The notes beneath the pieces were generated by a model. That model ran no database searches and was not told the origin of the DNA. It saw only the letters and a program-made list of their open reading frames with translations. A stretch of 64,000 nucleotides of DNA, taken from contig NZ_PVXQ01000009.1 of assembly GCF_002995745.1 (NCBI RefSeq), positions 1-64,000 on the forward strand, read 5' to 3'. A program made the translations under genes and the position numbers. The first letter of the stretch is position 1, and each line of letters begins with the position of its first letter. The stretch comes from Clostridium vincentii. GTDB taxonomy: Bacteria; Bacillota; Clostridia; Clostridiales; Clostridiaceae. Of the stretch, positions 7,152-14,707 are shown piece after piece.

Positions 7152-7571
7152 TTAAATACTAGCCAATTTTTTTCCAAATTCTATACATCGGTCTTCACCT
7201 AAGCCCTCAGGTTCATTCTCTATAATTAGAGGGTCCAATATTGACTGGCATCCATAGGATATCATTTTTTCTTCCCAGTCTCTCATCCATTGACCATCTC
7301 CCCATCCATAAGAGCCAAATAATGCAACCTTTTTGCCTGAAATCTTAGATGATATCTGTTCAATAAATGGTTCAAACTCTCCTTCTTCAAGAACTTCATC
7401 CCCCATAGCTGAGCATCCTAAAATTATAAGATCCTCCTCATTGAAAATATTTTCATCTCCACCACTTACATTAATAATTTCTGCGACTTTTCCGCCCTGA
7501 CTAATACCTTCAGCAATTAAAGTTGCCATTTTTTCTGTATTTCCTGTACCTGACCAATAAACTATTTTCAT
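7152..7571 (-). CDS. Short-chain flavodoxin
   Basis: 139 residues, typical for short-chain flavodoxin. Flavodoxins carry electrons on FMN and replace ferredoxin when iron is scarce. The FMN phosphate loop SGTGNTEKM is at residues 6-14, and the two aromatic/glycine FMN loops are GCSAMGDE and FGSYGWGDG. AAAGGAGAGG ten bases before ATG gives a strong ribosome site. Its location after feoB fits expression under iron limitation. Confidence 0.92.
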   Translation of the reverse strand: MKIVYWSGTGNTEKMATLIAEGISQGGKVAEIINVSGGDENIFNEEDLIILGCSAMGDEVLEEGEFEPFIEQISSKISGKKVALFGSYGWGDGQWMRDWEEKMISYGCQSILDPLIIENEPEGLGEDRCIEFGKKLASI

Positions 7572-7651
7572 TTCGTCCTCTCCTTTCTGTAATAGAATTT
7601 CATTCTCACTATAACTTTATACTACATTCTATATTCTATAGATAAACTACT

Positions 7652-7813
7652 TTATTTAATATTGCTATTGTTATGACCGCATTTTGCCTTACTGCTACAA
7701 CCGTCACAACCACTACAACCCCCACCTTTTTTTGCTTTTCGGACATTGTATACAATTGTGAAAGCCACAAGGGCAATTACTAAAGCCATAATAATAACAT
7801 CAACGAATCCCAT
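7652..7813 (-). CDS. FeoB-associated Cys-rich membrane peptide
   Basis: 53 residues. It has one N-terminal membrane helix (DVIIMALVIALVAFTIVY) followed by a basic linker and a glycine/cysteine tail with CSGCDGCSSKAKCGH, that is four cysteines and a His. This is the layout of the FeoB_associated family (PF12669), thought to help FeoB move or receive Fe(II). GGAGG lies seven bases before ATG, and the start is four bases beyond the feoB stop. Confidence 0.9.
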   Translation of the reverse strand: MGFVDVIIMALVIALVAFTIVYNVRKAKKGGGCSGCDGCSSKAKCGHNNSNIK

Positions 7814-7817
7814 AATA

Positions 7818-9917
7818 CTAACCTCCAAATCCTAAAAGTGTGGCAACATTAAATACTACGAAGGAAACAATCCAAGCTGTTCCAATCCAGAACGCAATTG
7901 TAAGAGCCGTCCACTTTTTACCTCCTAATTCGCCATGAGCTGCTGCTACTGCTGCCATACATGGTACACTTAACAAGTTAAATGCCATAAACGCAAGGGC
8001 AGCGGCTGGAGAAAATGATGTTGCAAGAGTAACTGAAAGTGCATCTGAAGCGCCTTGATCTTCAAGGGCATCACCTTCTATACCAGGATTGTATAATACT
8101 CCCATAGTAGAAACTACCATCTCTTTTGCAATAAGACCACTTATTGTAGCAACAACAGCCTTCCATCCAAGAGTCCCAGAAGCAAATCCTAAAGGAATAA
8201 ATAATGGACGAATGAAGTTTCCTACTATTCCTAAAATACTATCTGCACTATTAGCCTGTACCATCTCTAAACTAAAGTTAAAGTTTGAAAAGAACCAAAT
8301 AACAACTACTGCTCCAGCAATTATTGTTGTCGCACGAAGGACAAAACCTTTTAATTTTTCCCAAAGATGAAGCACAACATTCTTAAATTGTGGTAAATGA
8401 TATGCAGGTAATTCCATAATAAATGGAGCTGTCTCTCCTTTGAAAACCGTCTTTTTAAGTATTATAGCTGCAATTATAGCTGTAACTATCCCAAGTAAGT
8501 AGATACCAAAAACAACGAAATCTGCATTACCAGGAAAAACAGCAACTGAAAACATTGCCCAAATAGGTAACTTTGCTCCGCATGAGAAGAAAGGTGCAAG
8601 CATTACTGTTAAACGTCTTTCTTTAGGATCTTCAAGAGTACGTGTTGCCATCATTGCCGGTACTGAACAACCAAAACACATTAATAATGGCATGAAAGCT
8701 TTACCGGAAAGTCCGAATCTACGAAGAACTCTATCCATTAGGAAAGCTGCACGAGCCATATATCCTGAATCCTCCATAATTGATAAGAATAAAAATAACA
8801 TTAAAATTTGTGGTAAGAAACTTAGAACAGCATCTAAGCCTGTAAGGATACCATCAACAACTAGGCCAATAAGCCAGGCTGATGCCCCTATGTTTGCTAA
8901 TACGTCCCCTGTTCCGCTTATAAGAAATCCAAATAATTGCCCAACAGCACCTTGTAACCAAACCCCTGGCGACAAAATTCCTTCTTCTAAAACTCCGAAT
9001 TTATTTAGAAATAATAAGTCCTCAGTAAATATTAAATGAAATGCAATAAACATGAATAATAAAAACAGTGGTATACCTATCCATCTATTAGTTAATACTT
9101 TGTCAATCTTATCAGATTTTGTTAATTCATTTGATTTTTTAGTATGTTTTATTATACCTTTGCAATTTGCTGTAATATATTTATAACGTAAATCAGCAAC
9201 TGCAGCTTCAAAATCTCCCTCTAATTCTTCTTTAAGTGAAATTGTATTTTTAACTTTCTCTATCTTAGGTAATAAATTAGCAAAATCTTTTTTACTTAAC
9301 TCATCTCCTTCTAATAATTTTACTGCCTGAAAAACAGGATGTAATACATTTTCTTTTTTCAATAATGATACTATTTCACCATATTGATTACTCATATCAG
9401 AATTTTCTAATACTGACTTTCCTACTCTTTTTGTTTTAGCAGTAGCATAAGCTTTTTCCATTAATGATTTAATTCCATCTGATCGTAAGGCACTAATTGG
9501 AATTATTGGTACTCCTAATTTAAATTCTAGTACCTTTATATCAATTTTAGTTCCATCCTTTAAAACTGAATCCATCATATTAAGTGCAATAACTACAGGG
9601 CAATCTATTTCTAGAAGTTGCGTTGTTAGGTATAAATTTCTTTCTAGGTTAGTTGCATCTATAATATTAATTATAAGATCTGGTTTCTCATCTATAATAT
9701 AATTTCTAGTTACAATTTCTTCTGGAGTATAGGGCGATAATGAATATATTCCTGGCAAGTCAACTATTGTAACTTTTTCCTCAAGTTTTTTATACATCCC
9801 TTCTCTACGGTCAACGGTAACCCCTGGCCAGTTACCAACATGGGCTGTACTTCCTGTTAATCCGTTAAATAGTGTAGTTTTTCCACAGTTTGGGTTTCCT
9901 GCTAGTGCAAATCTCAT
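7818..9917 (-). CDS. feoB: FeoB, ferrous iron transporter
   Basis: 699 residues. The N-terminal G domain is complete: G1 GNPNCGKT (7-14), G3 DLPG (53-56) and G4 NMMD (113-116). A linker of about 100 residues leads to the membrane part, which holds the two conserved Cys-containing Gate motifs (MEDSGYMARAAF with LLMCFGCSVPA, and FFSCGAKLP). FeoB brings Fe(II) across the cytoplasmic membrane in a GTP-dependent way. Its ATG overlaps the feoA stop (TAATG), and the small Cys-rich peptide follows, so the whole operon reads leftward from the promoter near 10.5 kb. Confidence 0.97.
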   Translation of the reverse strand: MRFALAGNPNCGKTTLFNGLTGSTAHVGNWPGVTVDRREGMYKKLEEKVTIVDLPGIYSLSPYTPEEIVTRNYIIDEKPDLIINIIDATNLERNLYLTTQLLEIDCPVVIALNMMDSVLKDGTKIDIKVLEFKLGVPIIPISALRSDGIKSLMEKAYATAKTKRVGKSVLENSDMSNQYGEIVSLLKKENVLHPVFQAVKLLEGDELSKKDFANLLPKIEKVKNTISLKEELEGDFEAAVADLRYKYITANCKGIIKHTKKSNELTKSDKIDKVLTNRWIGIPLFLLFMFIAFHLIFTEDLLFLNKFGVLEEGILSPGVWLQGAVGQLFGFLISGTGDVLANIGASAWLIGLVVDGILTGLDAVLSFLPQILMLFLFLSIMEDSGYMARAAFLMDRVLRRFGLSGKAFMPLLMCFGCSVPAMMATRTLEDPKERRLTVMLAPFFSCGAKLPIWAMFSVAVFPGNADFVVFGIYLLGIVTAIIAAIILKKTVFKGETAPFIMELPAYHLPQFKNVVLHLWEKLKGFVLRATTIIAGAVVVIWFFSNFNFSLEMVQANSADSILGIVGNFIRPLFIPLGFASGTLGWKAVVATISGLIAKEMVVSTMGVLYNPGIEGDALEDQGASDALSVTLATSFSPAAALAFMAFNLLSVPCMAAVAAAHGELGGKKWTALTIAFWIGTAWIVSFVVFNVATLLGFGG

Positions 9918-10159
9918 TAATTTATCCCTCCACTTGTATTCATTAATATTATTTCTGCTTCACTTTTTCGAAGGGATAACTGATATCCTCTTACTGTAAT
10001 TTCTATGGGATCACCAAGCGGTGCAACTTTACGCATAGAAATTTCGGCACCTGGTGTTATTCCCATATCTAAAAGTCTTCTTCTTATTCCCCCTTGACCA
10101 GTAATCCTTACTACAGTTCCAGTCTCACCAGGTATAAATTCCTTTAAAGTTTTATTCAT
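9917..10159 (-). CDS. feoA: FeoA domain protein (second copy, next to feoB)
   Basis: 80 residues from ATG 10159, chosen over a longer frame because GGGGAGGGG lies seven bases before it. The SH3-like FeoA fold is shown by GETGTVVRITGQGGIRRRL, LDMGITPGAEI and the ending TVRGYQLSLRKSEAEIIL. FeoA is a small cytoplasmic partner of FeoB. Directly preceded by another FeoA gene and followed by feoB with overlapping stop and start. Confidence 0.93.
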   Translation of the reverse strand: MNKTLKEFIPGETGTVVRITGQGGIRRRLLDMGITPGAEISMRKVAPLGDPIEITVRGYQLSLRKSEAEIILMNTSGGIN

Positions 10160-10178
10160 TATGATTCCCCTCCCCAAT

Positions 10179-10391
10179 TTAATTAACGAAAATTTTTATT
10201 GCTAAATCTTTATTTATTGCAAGTTTGCTACCTCTTACTTTAATAATCAAATCTCCTGAACTTTCCGATATTAGAGTTATAATTTCTCCTGGTAATATCC
10301 CTAAATTTGCTAAATGTCTTTTTGTTTTATCATCTACCCTTAACTTAGAAATCTGAACGCCTTTACCCATAGGTACTACTACTAATGGCAT
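10179..10391 (-). CDS. feoA: FeoA domain protein (first copy)
   Basis: 70 residues. The same SH3-like fold is present (LGILPGEIITLI, then KVRGSKLAINKDLAIKIFV). Two FeoA-type genes before feoB are usual in clostridia. It is the first gene of the operon, with AAAGGAGGGGG as ribosome site and the promoter about 95 bases upstream of its ATG. It is more divergent than the second copy at the N-terminus. Confidence 0.9.
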   Translation of the reverse strand: MPLVVVPMGKGVQISKLRVDDKTKRHLANLGILPGEIITLISESSGDLIIKVRGSKLAINKDLAIKIFVN

Positions 10392-10485
10392 AATCTTCCC
10401 CCTCCTTTATTATTTATGTATAACTATATGAATCCTCTTTATTTTTTGGTATTAATTCTTTCATAATCCTATAATTTCTAAATTT

Positions 10486-10537
10486 ATTATATAACAGTTG
10501 AGAACTGATTTCAATAGCTTTTGAAAATTATTATTCA
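10486..10537 (-). promoter_or_regulatory. Promoter of the feo operon with nested palindromes
   Basis: On the minus strand, TTGAAA (10509-10514) and TATAAT (10486-10491) are separated by exactly 17 bases. CAGTT-GAG-AACTG (10495-10507), a perfect inverted repeat, fills the spacer. TCAATAGCTTTTGA (10511-10524), nearly palindromic, covers the -35. TGAAAATTATTATTCA (10522-10537), with 4-bp outer arms, lies just upstream and resembles a degenerate Fur box. Iron-dependent repression is expected for feo, but which palindrome is the operator cannot be decided by eye. Confidence 0.75.
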
Positions 10538-10635
10538 TTACCTATAAAATTACTGTTTTTTAGACTATTCCGAGTAGGAAAATACTTTATGGTTAATAAT
10601 ATATTATGACAACTTAAAGTTAGGTGAGATTAATA

Positions 10636-10845
10636 ATGGCAAGTATAACAGGTACAGTGAAATGGTTTAACTCTGAAAGGGGTTATGGTTTTATATCTTG
10701 TGATGATGGTAACGATGTTTTCGCTCATCATTCTCAAATTAAAGAAAAAGGCACTAGCAAAGATTTACATGAAGGTGAAAGTGTATCCTTTGATATTCAA
10801 GATGGAGAAAAGGGTCCTACGGCTATAAATATTCAAAAACTTTAG
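10636..10845 (+). CDS. csp: Cold shock protein (CspA family)
   Basis: 69 residues from ATG 10636 (AGGTGAGA seven bases upstream; an earlier in-frame start lacks a site). It is a single-stranded nucleic acid binding OB-fold acting as an RNA chaperone. RNP-1 is GYGFI (15-19) and RNP-2 is VFAHHS (28-33), with the usual W10-F11 start. The central residue of RNP-2 is H-H-S rather than the more common V-H-x-S/T. Monocistronic, with a strong terminator. Confidence 0.95.
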   Translation: MASITGTVKWFNSERGYGFISCDDGNDVFAHHSQIKEKGTSKDLHEGESVSFDIQDGEKGPTAINIQKL

Positions 10846-10849
10846 AAAA

Positions 10850-10883
10850 AAAATACTGAGTTATTAAATAACTCAGTATTTTT
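10850..10883. terminator. Bidirectional terminator between csp and the acetyltransferase
   Basis: A perfect stem of about 14 bp (AATACTGAGTTATT and its complement) with a two- to four-base loop and T-runs on both strands. It serves csp (plus) and the gene at 10911 (minus). Confidence 0.9.
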
Positions 10884-10910
10884 TATTAATTAACTTATAT
10901 GTATTTCTTA

Positions 10911-11393
10911 TTACATTAATAATTGTAAGTATATTACATCAAGCCATTTTTCACCTTTAAAACCTACTTCTTTAAAATACCCTGCCTTCTCAAATCCGAA
11001 TTTTTTATGAAGAGCTAGACTAGTATCATTAGGCATAGTTATTATTGAAATTAAAGTATGTATATCACATTTTTTGCACTCCGCTAATAACTTTTCCATT
11101 AACTTTGTTCCTATACCTCGGCCCCTTAAATTAACATCCAAATATACAGACATTTCTTTAGCAAATCTAAAGGCTACTCTAGATTTCCATTCCCCTACAT
11201 ATGCATATCCTAATATTTTATTATTTTCTTCATAGACAATCCATGGATTAGATTTAATGTTTTCCATTATTCTTTTTTCCATTTCTTCTAAGTCAATACT
11301 GTCAATTTCAAAGGTTACGTTGCTATTCAATATATAATAATTATAGATATCAACAATTTCCTTAGCATCCTCTATTCTAACATTACGAATCAT
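10911..11393 (-). CDS. GNAT acetyltransferase, phosphinothricin acetyltransferase-like
   Basis: 160 residues from ATG 11393 (GGGAG seven bases before; the longer frame has no site). The order matches the PAT/YwnH branch: IRNVRIEDAKEIVDIYNYYI, the acetyl-CoA loop RGRGIGTKL (about 95-103), NDTSLALHKKFGFEKAG and the late W-L-D-V. Members acetylate the amino group of small amino acid-like compounds such as phosphinothricin or methionine sulfone. The real substrate here is unknown. Stands alone. Confidence 0.85.
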   Translation of the reverse strand: MIRNVRIEDAKEIVDIYNYYILNSNVTFEIDSIDLEEMEKRIMENIKSNPWIVYEENNKILGYAYVGEWKSRVAFRFAKEMSVYLDVNLRGRGIGTKLMEKLLAECKKCDIHTLISIITMPNDTSLALHKKFGFEKAGYFKEVGFKGEKWLDVIYLQLLM

Positions 11394-11473
11394 CAAAATT
11401 CTCCCTTTCATTTTTATATAAAATATTATAACAAAAAGATACAGCCATAGGAACTCCTACAGCTTTATATTGA

Positions 11474-11881
11474 TTATAGTTTTTTTAATACTCTTTCTAT
11501 AATTTCTAATGGTATATCTGAAGGATTTATTTCATAAGGGCAATTCAGTATTACTGTATTCCCTCTAAAATCAAAATAATCACTGCCTTCATCTCCATAC
11601 TCGAAATTACATTTTTGCAAATCGCTTTTATCGGTTATATCCCGACTCACCTCATTAGCTATAGATATATTTCCTAATGTAATTATTAAATCAACCTCAT
11701 ACTCATCACAACATTTAATTAAAACCCTATTAATTATTTCTTTTTTTTCTGGAATTATACTATATACTGCAATATTAAATTTATTTTTCTTAAAATAATC
11801 CTCTACTAATTTTCCGCTTATGTCCTCTTCTTCTCCTGTATACCCCTTGTCATTTATAACTATAACACACACCTTATACAT
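11474..11881 (-). CDS. MogA/MoaB-fold protein, shortened and divergent
   Basis: 135 residues, against about 160-170 in MogA or MoaB. The opening (VIVINDKGYTGEEEDISGKLV) fits the molybdopterin-binding family, which normally starts with T-V-S-D-x-x-x-x-G-x-x-x-D-x-S-G. The central GGTG of active enzymes is replaced by TLGNISIANEVSRDIT, and the C-terminal PG-x-P-x-A region is missing. It may therefore have lost adenylyl transfer and kept only the fold. No molybdenum cofactor genes are nearby. AGGAGG upstream of ATG shows it is translated. Confidence 0.7.
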   Translation of the reverse strand: MYKVCVIVINDKGYTGEEEDISGKLVEDYFKKNKFNIAVYSIIPEKKEIINRVLIKCCDEYEVDLIITLGNISIANEVSRDITDKSDLQKCNFEYGDEGSDYFDFRGNTVILNCPYEINPSDIPLEIIERVLKKL

Positions 11882-12005
11882 AATTCCTCCTAATTCTGAA
11901 CTTTGATATTATAGTGCTTTTTATTAATAAATAGTGTTTCTTAGTTTGTTATTTTTGTTTTCTCCTATTATATATATTCACTACTTTTAAATTTATTAAG
12001 TAAAA

Positions 12006-12042
12006 AATCATCTAACAAGAATAATTTTCTTATTAGATGATT
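12006..12042 (-). terminator. Terminator of the SH3/NlpC gene
   Basis: Long stem (AATCATCTAA...AAGAA with its complement, one bulge) followed by six T on the minus strand, about 30 bases after the stop at 12072. Confidence 0.85.
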
Positions 12043-12071
12043 CTCTCCCTCTTATTTGTTTAATACTCTTA

Positions 12072-13640
12072 TTAGTTTAATATTCTTCTAGCTCTTCCTA
12101 TTTTGCTCCAAGGAACAGTAACTATTCTTATATTAGCAGTTTGATTTGGCGATTCTATCCACTGATTATTCCCTAAATACATACCAACATGTTGTAAATT
12201 CGAATAAAACAATAGATCACCAGGTTTTAAACTATTAAGAGATACTTCTACTCCATTTTCTATTTGGCTATAAGTACTTCTTCCAATGTTTATACCAGCC
12301 TGTTTAAATCCCCATTGCATTAATCCTGAGCAATCAAATGCTCTATATCCTTTATTTACATAGCTGTCTGCTCTAGTGTACATTCCCCTTGAATTCTGCG
12401 AAGAAAAACTTTGCTTCAAACTATTTAAGGATGCTGTTGTTAATAATTCTCCAGACCCACCCCAAACATAAGGACTACCTAGGTGAACCTTCATTGCATT
12501 TAAAATAATATTGTAAGAAGTTGTACTTGAAGCTTGTCCATTTCCACTAGTACTATCTTCTATAAATTTTATATATTGCCCGCTAACATATCCAATCTTT
12601 CCATTGTATATTATCCTTATGAAATCTCCATTTTTCCCGGTTACTTCTACAGTCTGTCCATTCAATAAATATCCTAAGACAGCAGAACTTGTATTCATTG
12701 ATGTCCTAACCCTTAAATTACTTGTTATATTAATAACCTGGCCTTTTTTATTTAAAACCTCTGTTGAATTTCCATTGTTAGTATTAGTACTAACAGGAGT
12801 AGTGTTAACAGGAGTGCTACTACCTGAAGCTATCTTTTGGATATATCCTTTAGATACATACCCTTTATTGCCATTATAATCTATTGAATACCAGTCTCCA
12901 GATTCACCTTTTATATTTACTTCTTGCCCTTGATATAAATATCCTAAAACAGACGAAGATGTTGAATTTGAGGATCTTACTCTTAAGCTTGAAGTAATAT
13001 TCACAACCTTAGCCTTTTCTATGGATTGAGTTGATGTAGCTACACTGGGTGTAGTTACAACAGGCGTAGTTACGCTATCACCTGATGTCTCTTTCACATA
13101 ATCTCCATGTATAAATCCTACTAAGTTTCCACTCTTTATATTATACCAGCTTCCACTTTTTGATATTATATCAAAGGTTTGTGCATTTGTTAAACTTCCA
13201 ATAACTGCTGAGTTAGTACCTGATGATTGCCTTATATTTAAGGTACTGCTTATGTTTACTACCTGTCCTTTTTGAGTAGTTGATATACTACTAGCTGCTG
13301 CTTCTGACTTTATATATTTCTTTGATATATATCCGCTACTAGAATTAAATTTTATTTTATACCAATCGCCCTTTTCTCCCTGTATTTCAACTTTTTGTCC
13401 ATTATATAAATATCCAATAACACCATAATTAGTGCCTGAATCCGATCTTACTCTAAGATTTGTAGTCACATTAATAACAGTACCCGTTGTGGTATTCGCA
13501 CTGCTTGTACTACTTATAGAATTCTCATAAGTATTAACCACTTTATTTTCCGTTGCCTGTACTTCTTTGTTAGAAAAAGTTATTCCTCCTACAATTGTAG
13601 ATGCAGCAGCTATAATCCTTATAATATTTTTCCTATTCAA
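12072..13640 (-). CDS. Secreted peptidoglycan hydrolase: four SH3b repeats plus NlpC/P60
   Basis: 522 residues from a TTG start at 13640, chosen because AAGGGGG lies eight bases upstream and the frame then begins with a proper signal peptide (NRKNIIRIIAAASTIVGGIT, cleavage after VQA). Four bacterial SH3 repeats follow, each with VRS/T-x-x-x-x-x-S-x-V-L/I-G and G-x-W-Y-x-I, joined by Ser/Thr linkers. The last 140 residues are an NlpC/P60 cysteine peptidase: DCSGLMQW contains the nucleophile, and HVGMYLGNNQWIESP the His. Such enzymes cut D-Glu to diamino acid bonds in the wall. The repeats bind peptidoglycan. Confidence 0.92.
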   Translation of the reverse strand: MNRKNIIRIIAAASTIVGGITFSNKEVQATENKVVNTYENSISSTSSANTTTGTVINVTTNLRVRSDSGTNYGVIGYLYNGQKVEIQGEKGDWYKIKFNSSSGYISKKYIKSEAAASSISTTQKGQVVNISSTLNIRQSSGTNSAVIGSLTNAQTFDIISKSGSWYNIKSGNLVGFIHGDYVKETSGDSVTTPVVTTPSVATSTQSIEKAKVVNITSSLRVRSSNSTSSSVLGYLYQGQEVNIKGESGDWYSIDYNGNKGYVSKGYIQKIASGSSTPVNTTPVSTNTNNGNSTEVLNKKGQVINITSNLRVRTSMNTSSAVLGYLLNGQTVEVTGKNGDFIRIIYNGKIGYVSGQYIKFIEDSTSGNGQASSTTSYNIILNAMKVHLGSPYVWGGSGELLTTASLNSLKQSFSSQNSRGMYTRADSYVNKGYRAFDCSGLMQWGFKQAGINIGRSTYSQIENGVEVSLNSLKPGDLLFYSNLQHVGMYLGNNQWIESPNQTANIRIVTVPWSKIGRARRILN

Positions 13641-13747
13641 TGCCTTTTCCCCCTTAAGTATCATATGATTTTATTATACCTCCTTTTGGGATAAACTTCA
13701 TCGTTATCCAGGAACTTTTTCTATTTTTTCTTCTATTAGATGAAAAA

Positions 13748-13767
13748 AAGAGTGCCAAAGCACTCTT
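13748..13767 (-). terminator. Terminator of ribU
   Basis: AAGAGTGC and GCACTCTT arms with a four-base loop, then seven T on the minus strand, 23 bases after the ribU stop. Confidence 0.85.
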
Positions 13768-13789
13768 CAATATCTAACTAACTATTATT

Positions 13790-14383
13790 TTACATTTCTT
13801 TACTTAATTCTTTCTTTCTATCGAATCCGCTATCAACTTTAAATATTGCAACAGAGACTTTTTTATATACAGCAAATGTAACTACAGATACTAATACAGC
13901 CTTTATCCCATTAAATGGTAGCAACCCTGCTGTAACATATTTCAATGTATCTTCTGCATTTAATACCATTCCAAATGCAGGCAATAAGAAATATACATTA
14001 GCTATAATAGCTACTATTCCCATAGTTATTCCGCCTACAATCATTCCAATTATAGCAGTCTTTTTACTTTTATTACTATGATAAATATAAGCAGCTGGTA
14101 CTACTAATGATACACCAACAATAAAGTTTGCAATTTCACCAACAAACCCTGTTTGAGTTCCCTTTAGTAATAGATGTAAGACAATTTTTAAAGCTTCTAT
14201 GGTAATACCTGCAACAGGACCAAAAGCAAATGCTCCCATTAGAACTGGTAATTCGCTTAAATCCATCTTAAGCCATGGAAAAGCTGGTAACATTGGAACC
14301 TCCATAAACATAAGTACTACTGCAATTGCTCCTAATAGCGAAATTTTGATCATTTTATTTAAGTGTGTGTTTGATTGATTCAT
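13790..14383 (-). CDS. ribU: RibU, riboflavin-binding S component of an ECF transporter
   Basis: 197 residues from ATG 14383. The open frame begins 93 bases earlier, but GGGAGGGTG five bases before 14383 sets the start. It has six membrane helices, the family KMDLSELPVLMGAFAFGP signature (about 42-59) and A-G-x-x-x-E-A-x-K. RibU captures riboflavin and needs the shared EcfAA'T energy module, which is encoded elsewhere. The FMN riboswitch and a terminator hairpin directly upstream make its expression fall when FMN is plentiful, which supports the substrate. Confidence 0.95.
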   Translation of the reverse strand: MNQSNTHLNKMIKISLLGAIAVVLMFMEVPMLPAFPWLKMDLSELPVLMGAFAFGPVAGITIEALKIVLHLLLKGTQTGFVGEIANFIVGVSLVVPAAYIYHSNKSKKTAIIGMIVGGITMGIVAIIANVYFLLPAFGMVLNAEDTLKYVTAGLLPFNGIKAVLVSVVTFAVYKKVSVAIFKVDSGFDRKKELSKEM

Positions 14384-14481
14384 TTTTTCACCCTCCCAAA
14401 AGTGTCTCTTCTGGGGTAGCTTATTAGAAATAGTAAAGTGGCTACGCCACGTTTTCAAATTGAAAATTCTATACATTAAAA

Positions 14482-14509
14482 AAGCCCTGACGATAATTCG
14501 TCAGGGCTT
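14482..14509 (-). terminator. Attenuator terminator under FMN riboswitch control
   Basis: A 12-bp perfect stem (AAGCCCTGACGA with its complement) with a four-base loop and T-run on the minus strand, placed between the FMN aptamer and the ribU start. This is the expression platform of a transcriptional off-switch. Confidence 0.9.
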
Positions 14510-14537
14510 GATAACAAAACTATAGAACTAATTTCTA

Positions 14538-14654
14538 ATAGTTACCTTCTTTCATCCAGACTATACTGTCGGCCTCGGAATTACACCGAATCAACTAAAA
14601 ATTTAGTTCGCGGGCTATACCGCCGGTGGGGATTTACGCCCCGCCCTGAAGATC
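14538..14654 (-). promoter_or_regulatory. FMN riboswitch (RFN element)
   Basis: On the minus strand the RFN consensus blocks appear in order: ATCTTCAGGGCGGGG, then CCCCACCGGCGGTA, AGCCCGCGA, a variable arm, GATTCGGTGTAATTCCG, AGGCCGACAGT and AGTCTGGATGAAAGAAGG. It is followed by the attenuator hairpin and ribU. FMN binding should favour termination. Confidence 0.97.
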
Positions 14655-14707
14655 TTTTTATTTATATTATATATCTTTATTTTTTATTTGACAAGCCTCT
14701 ATTAAAA

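Noticed and set aside
8089-9039. Two plus-strand frames inside feoB
   Set aside because: They lie opposite an intact FeoB coding region and show no domain or ribosome site.
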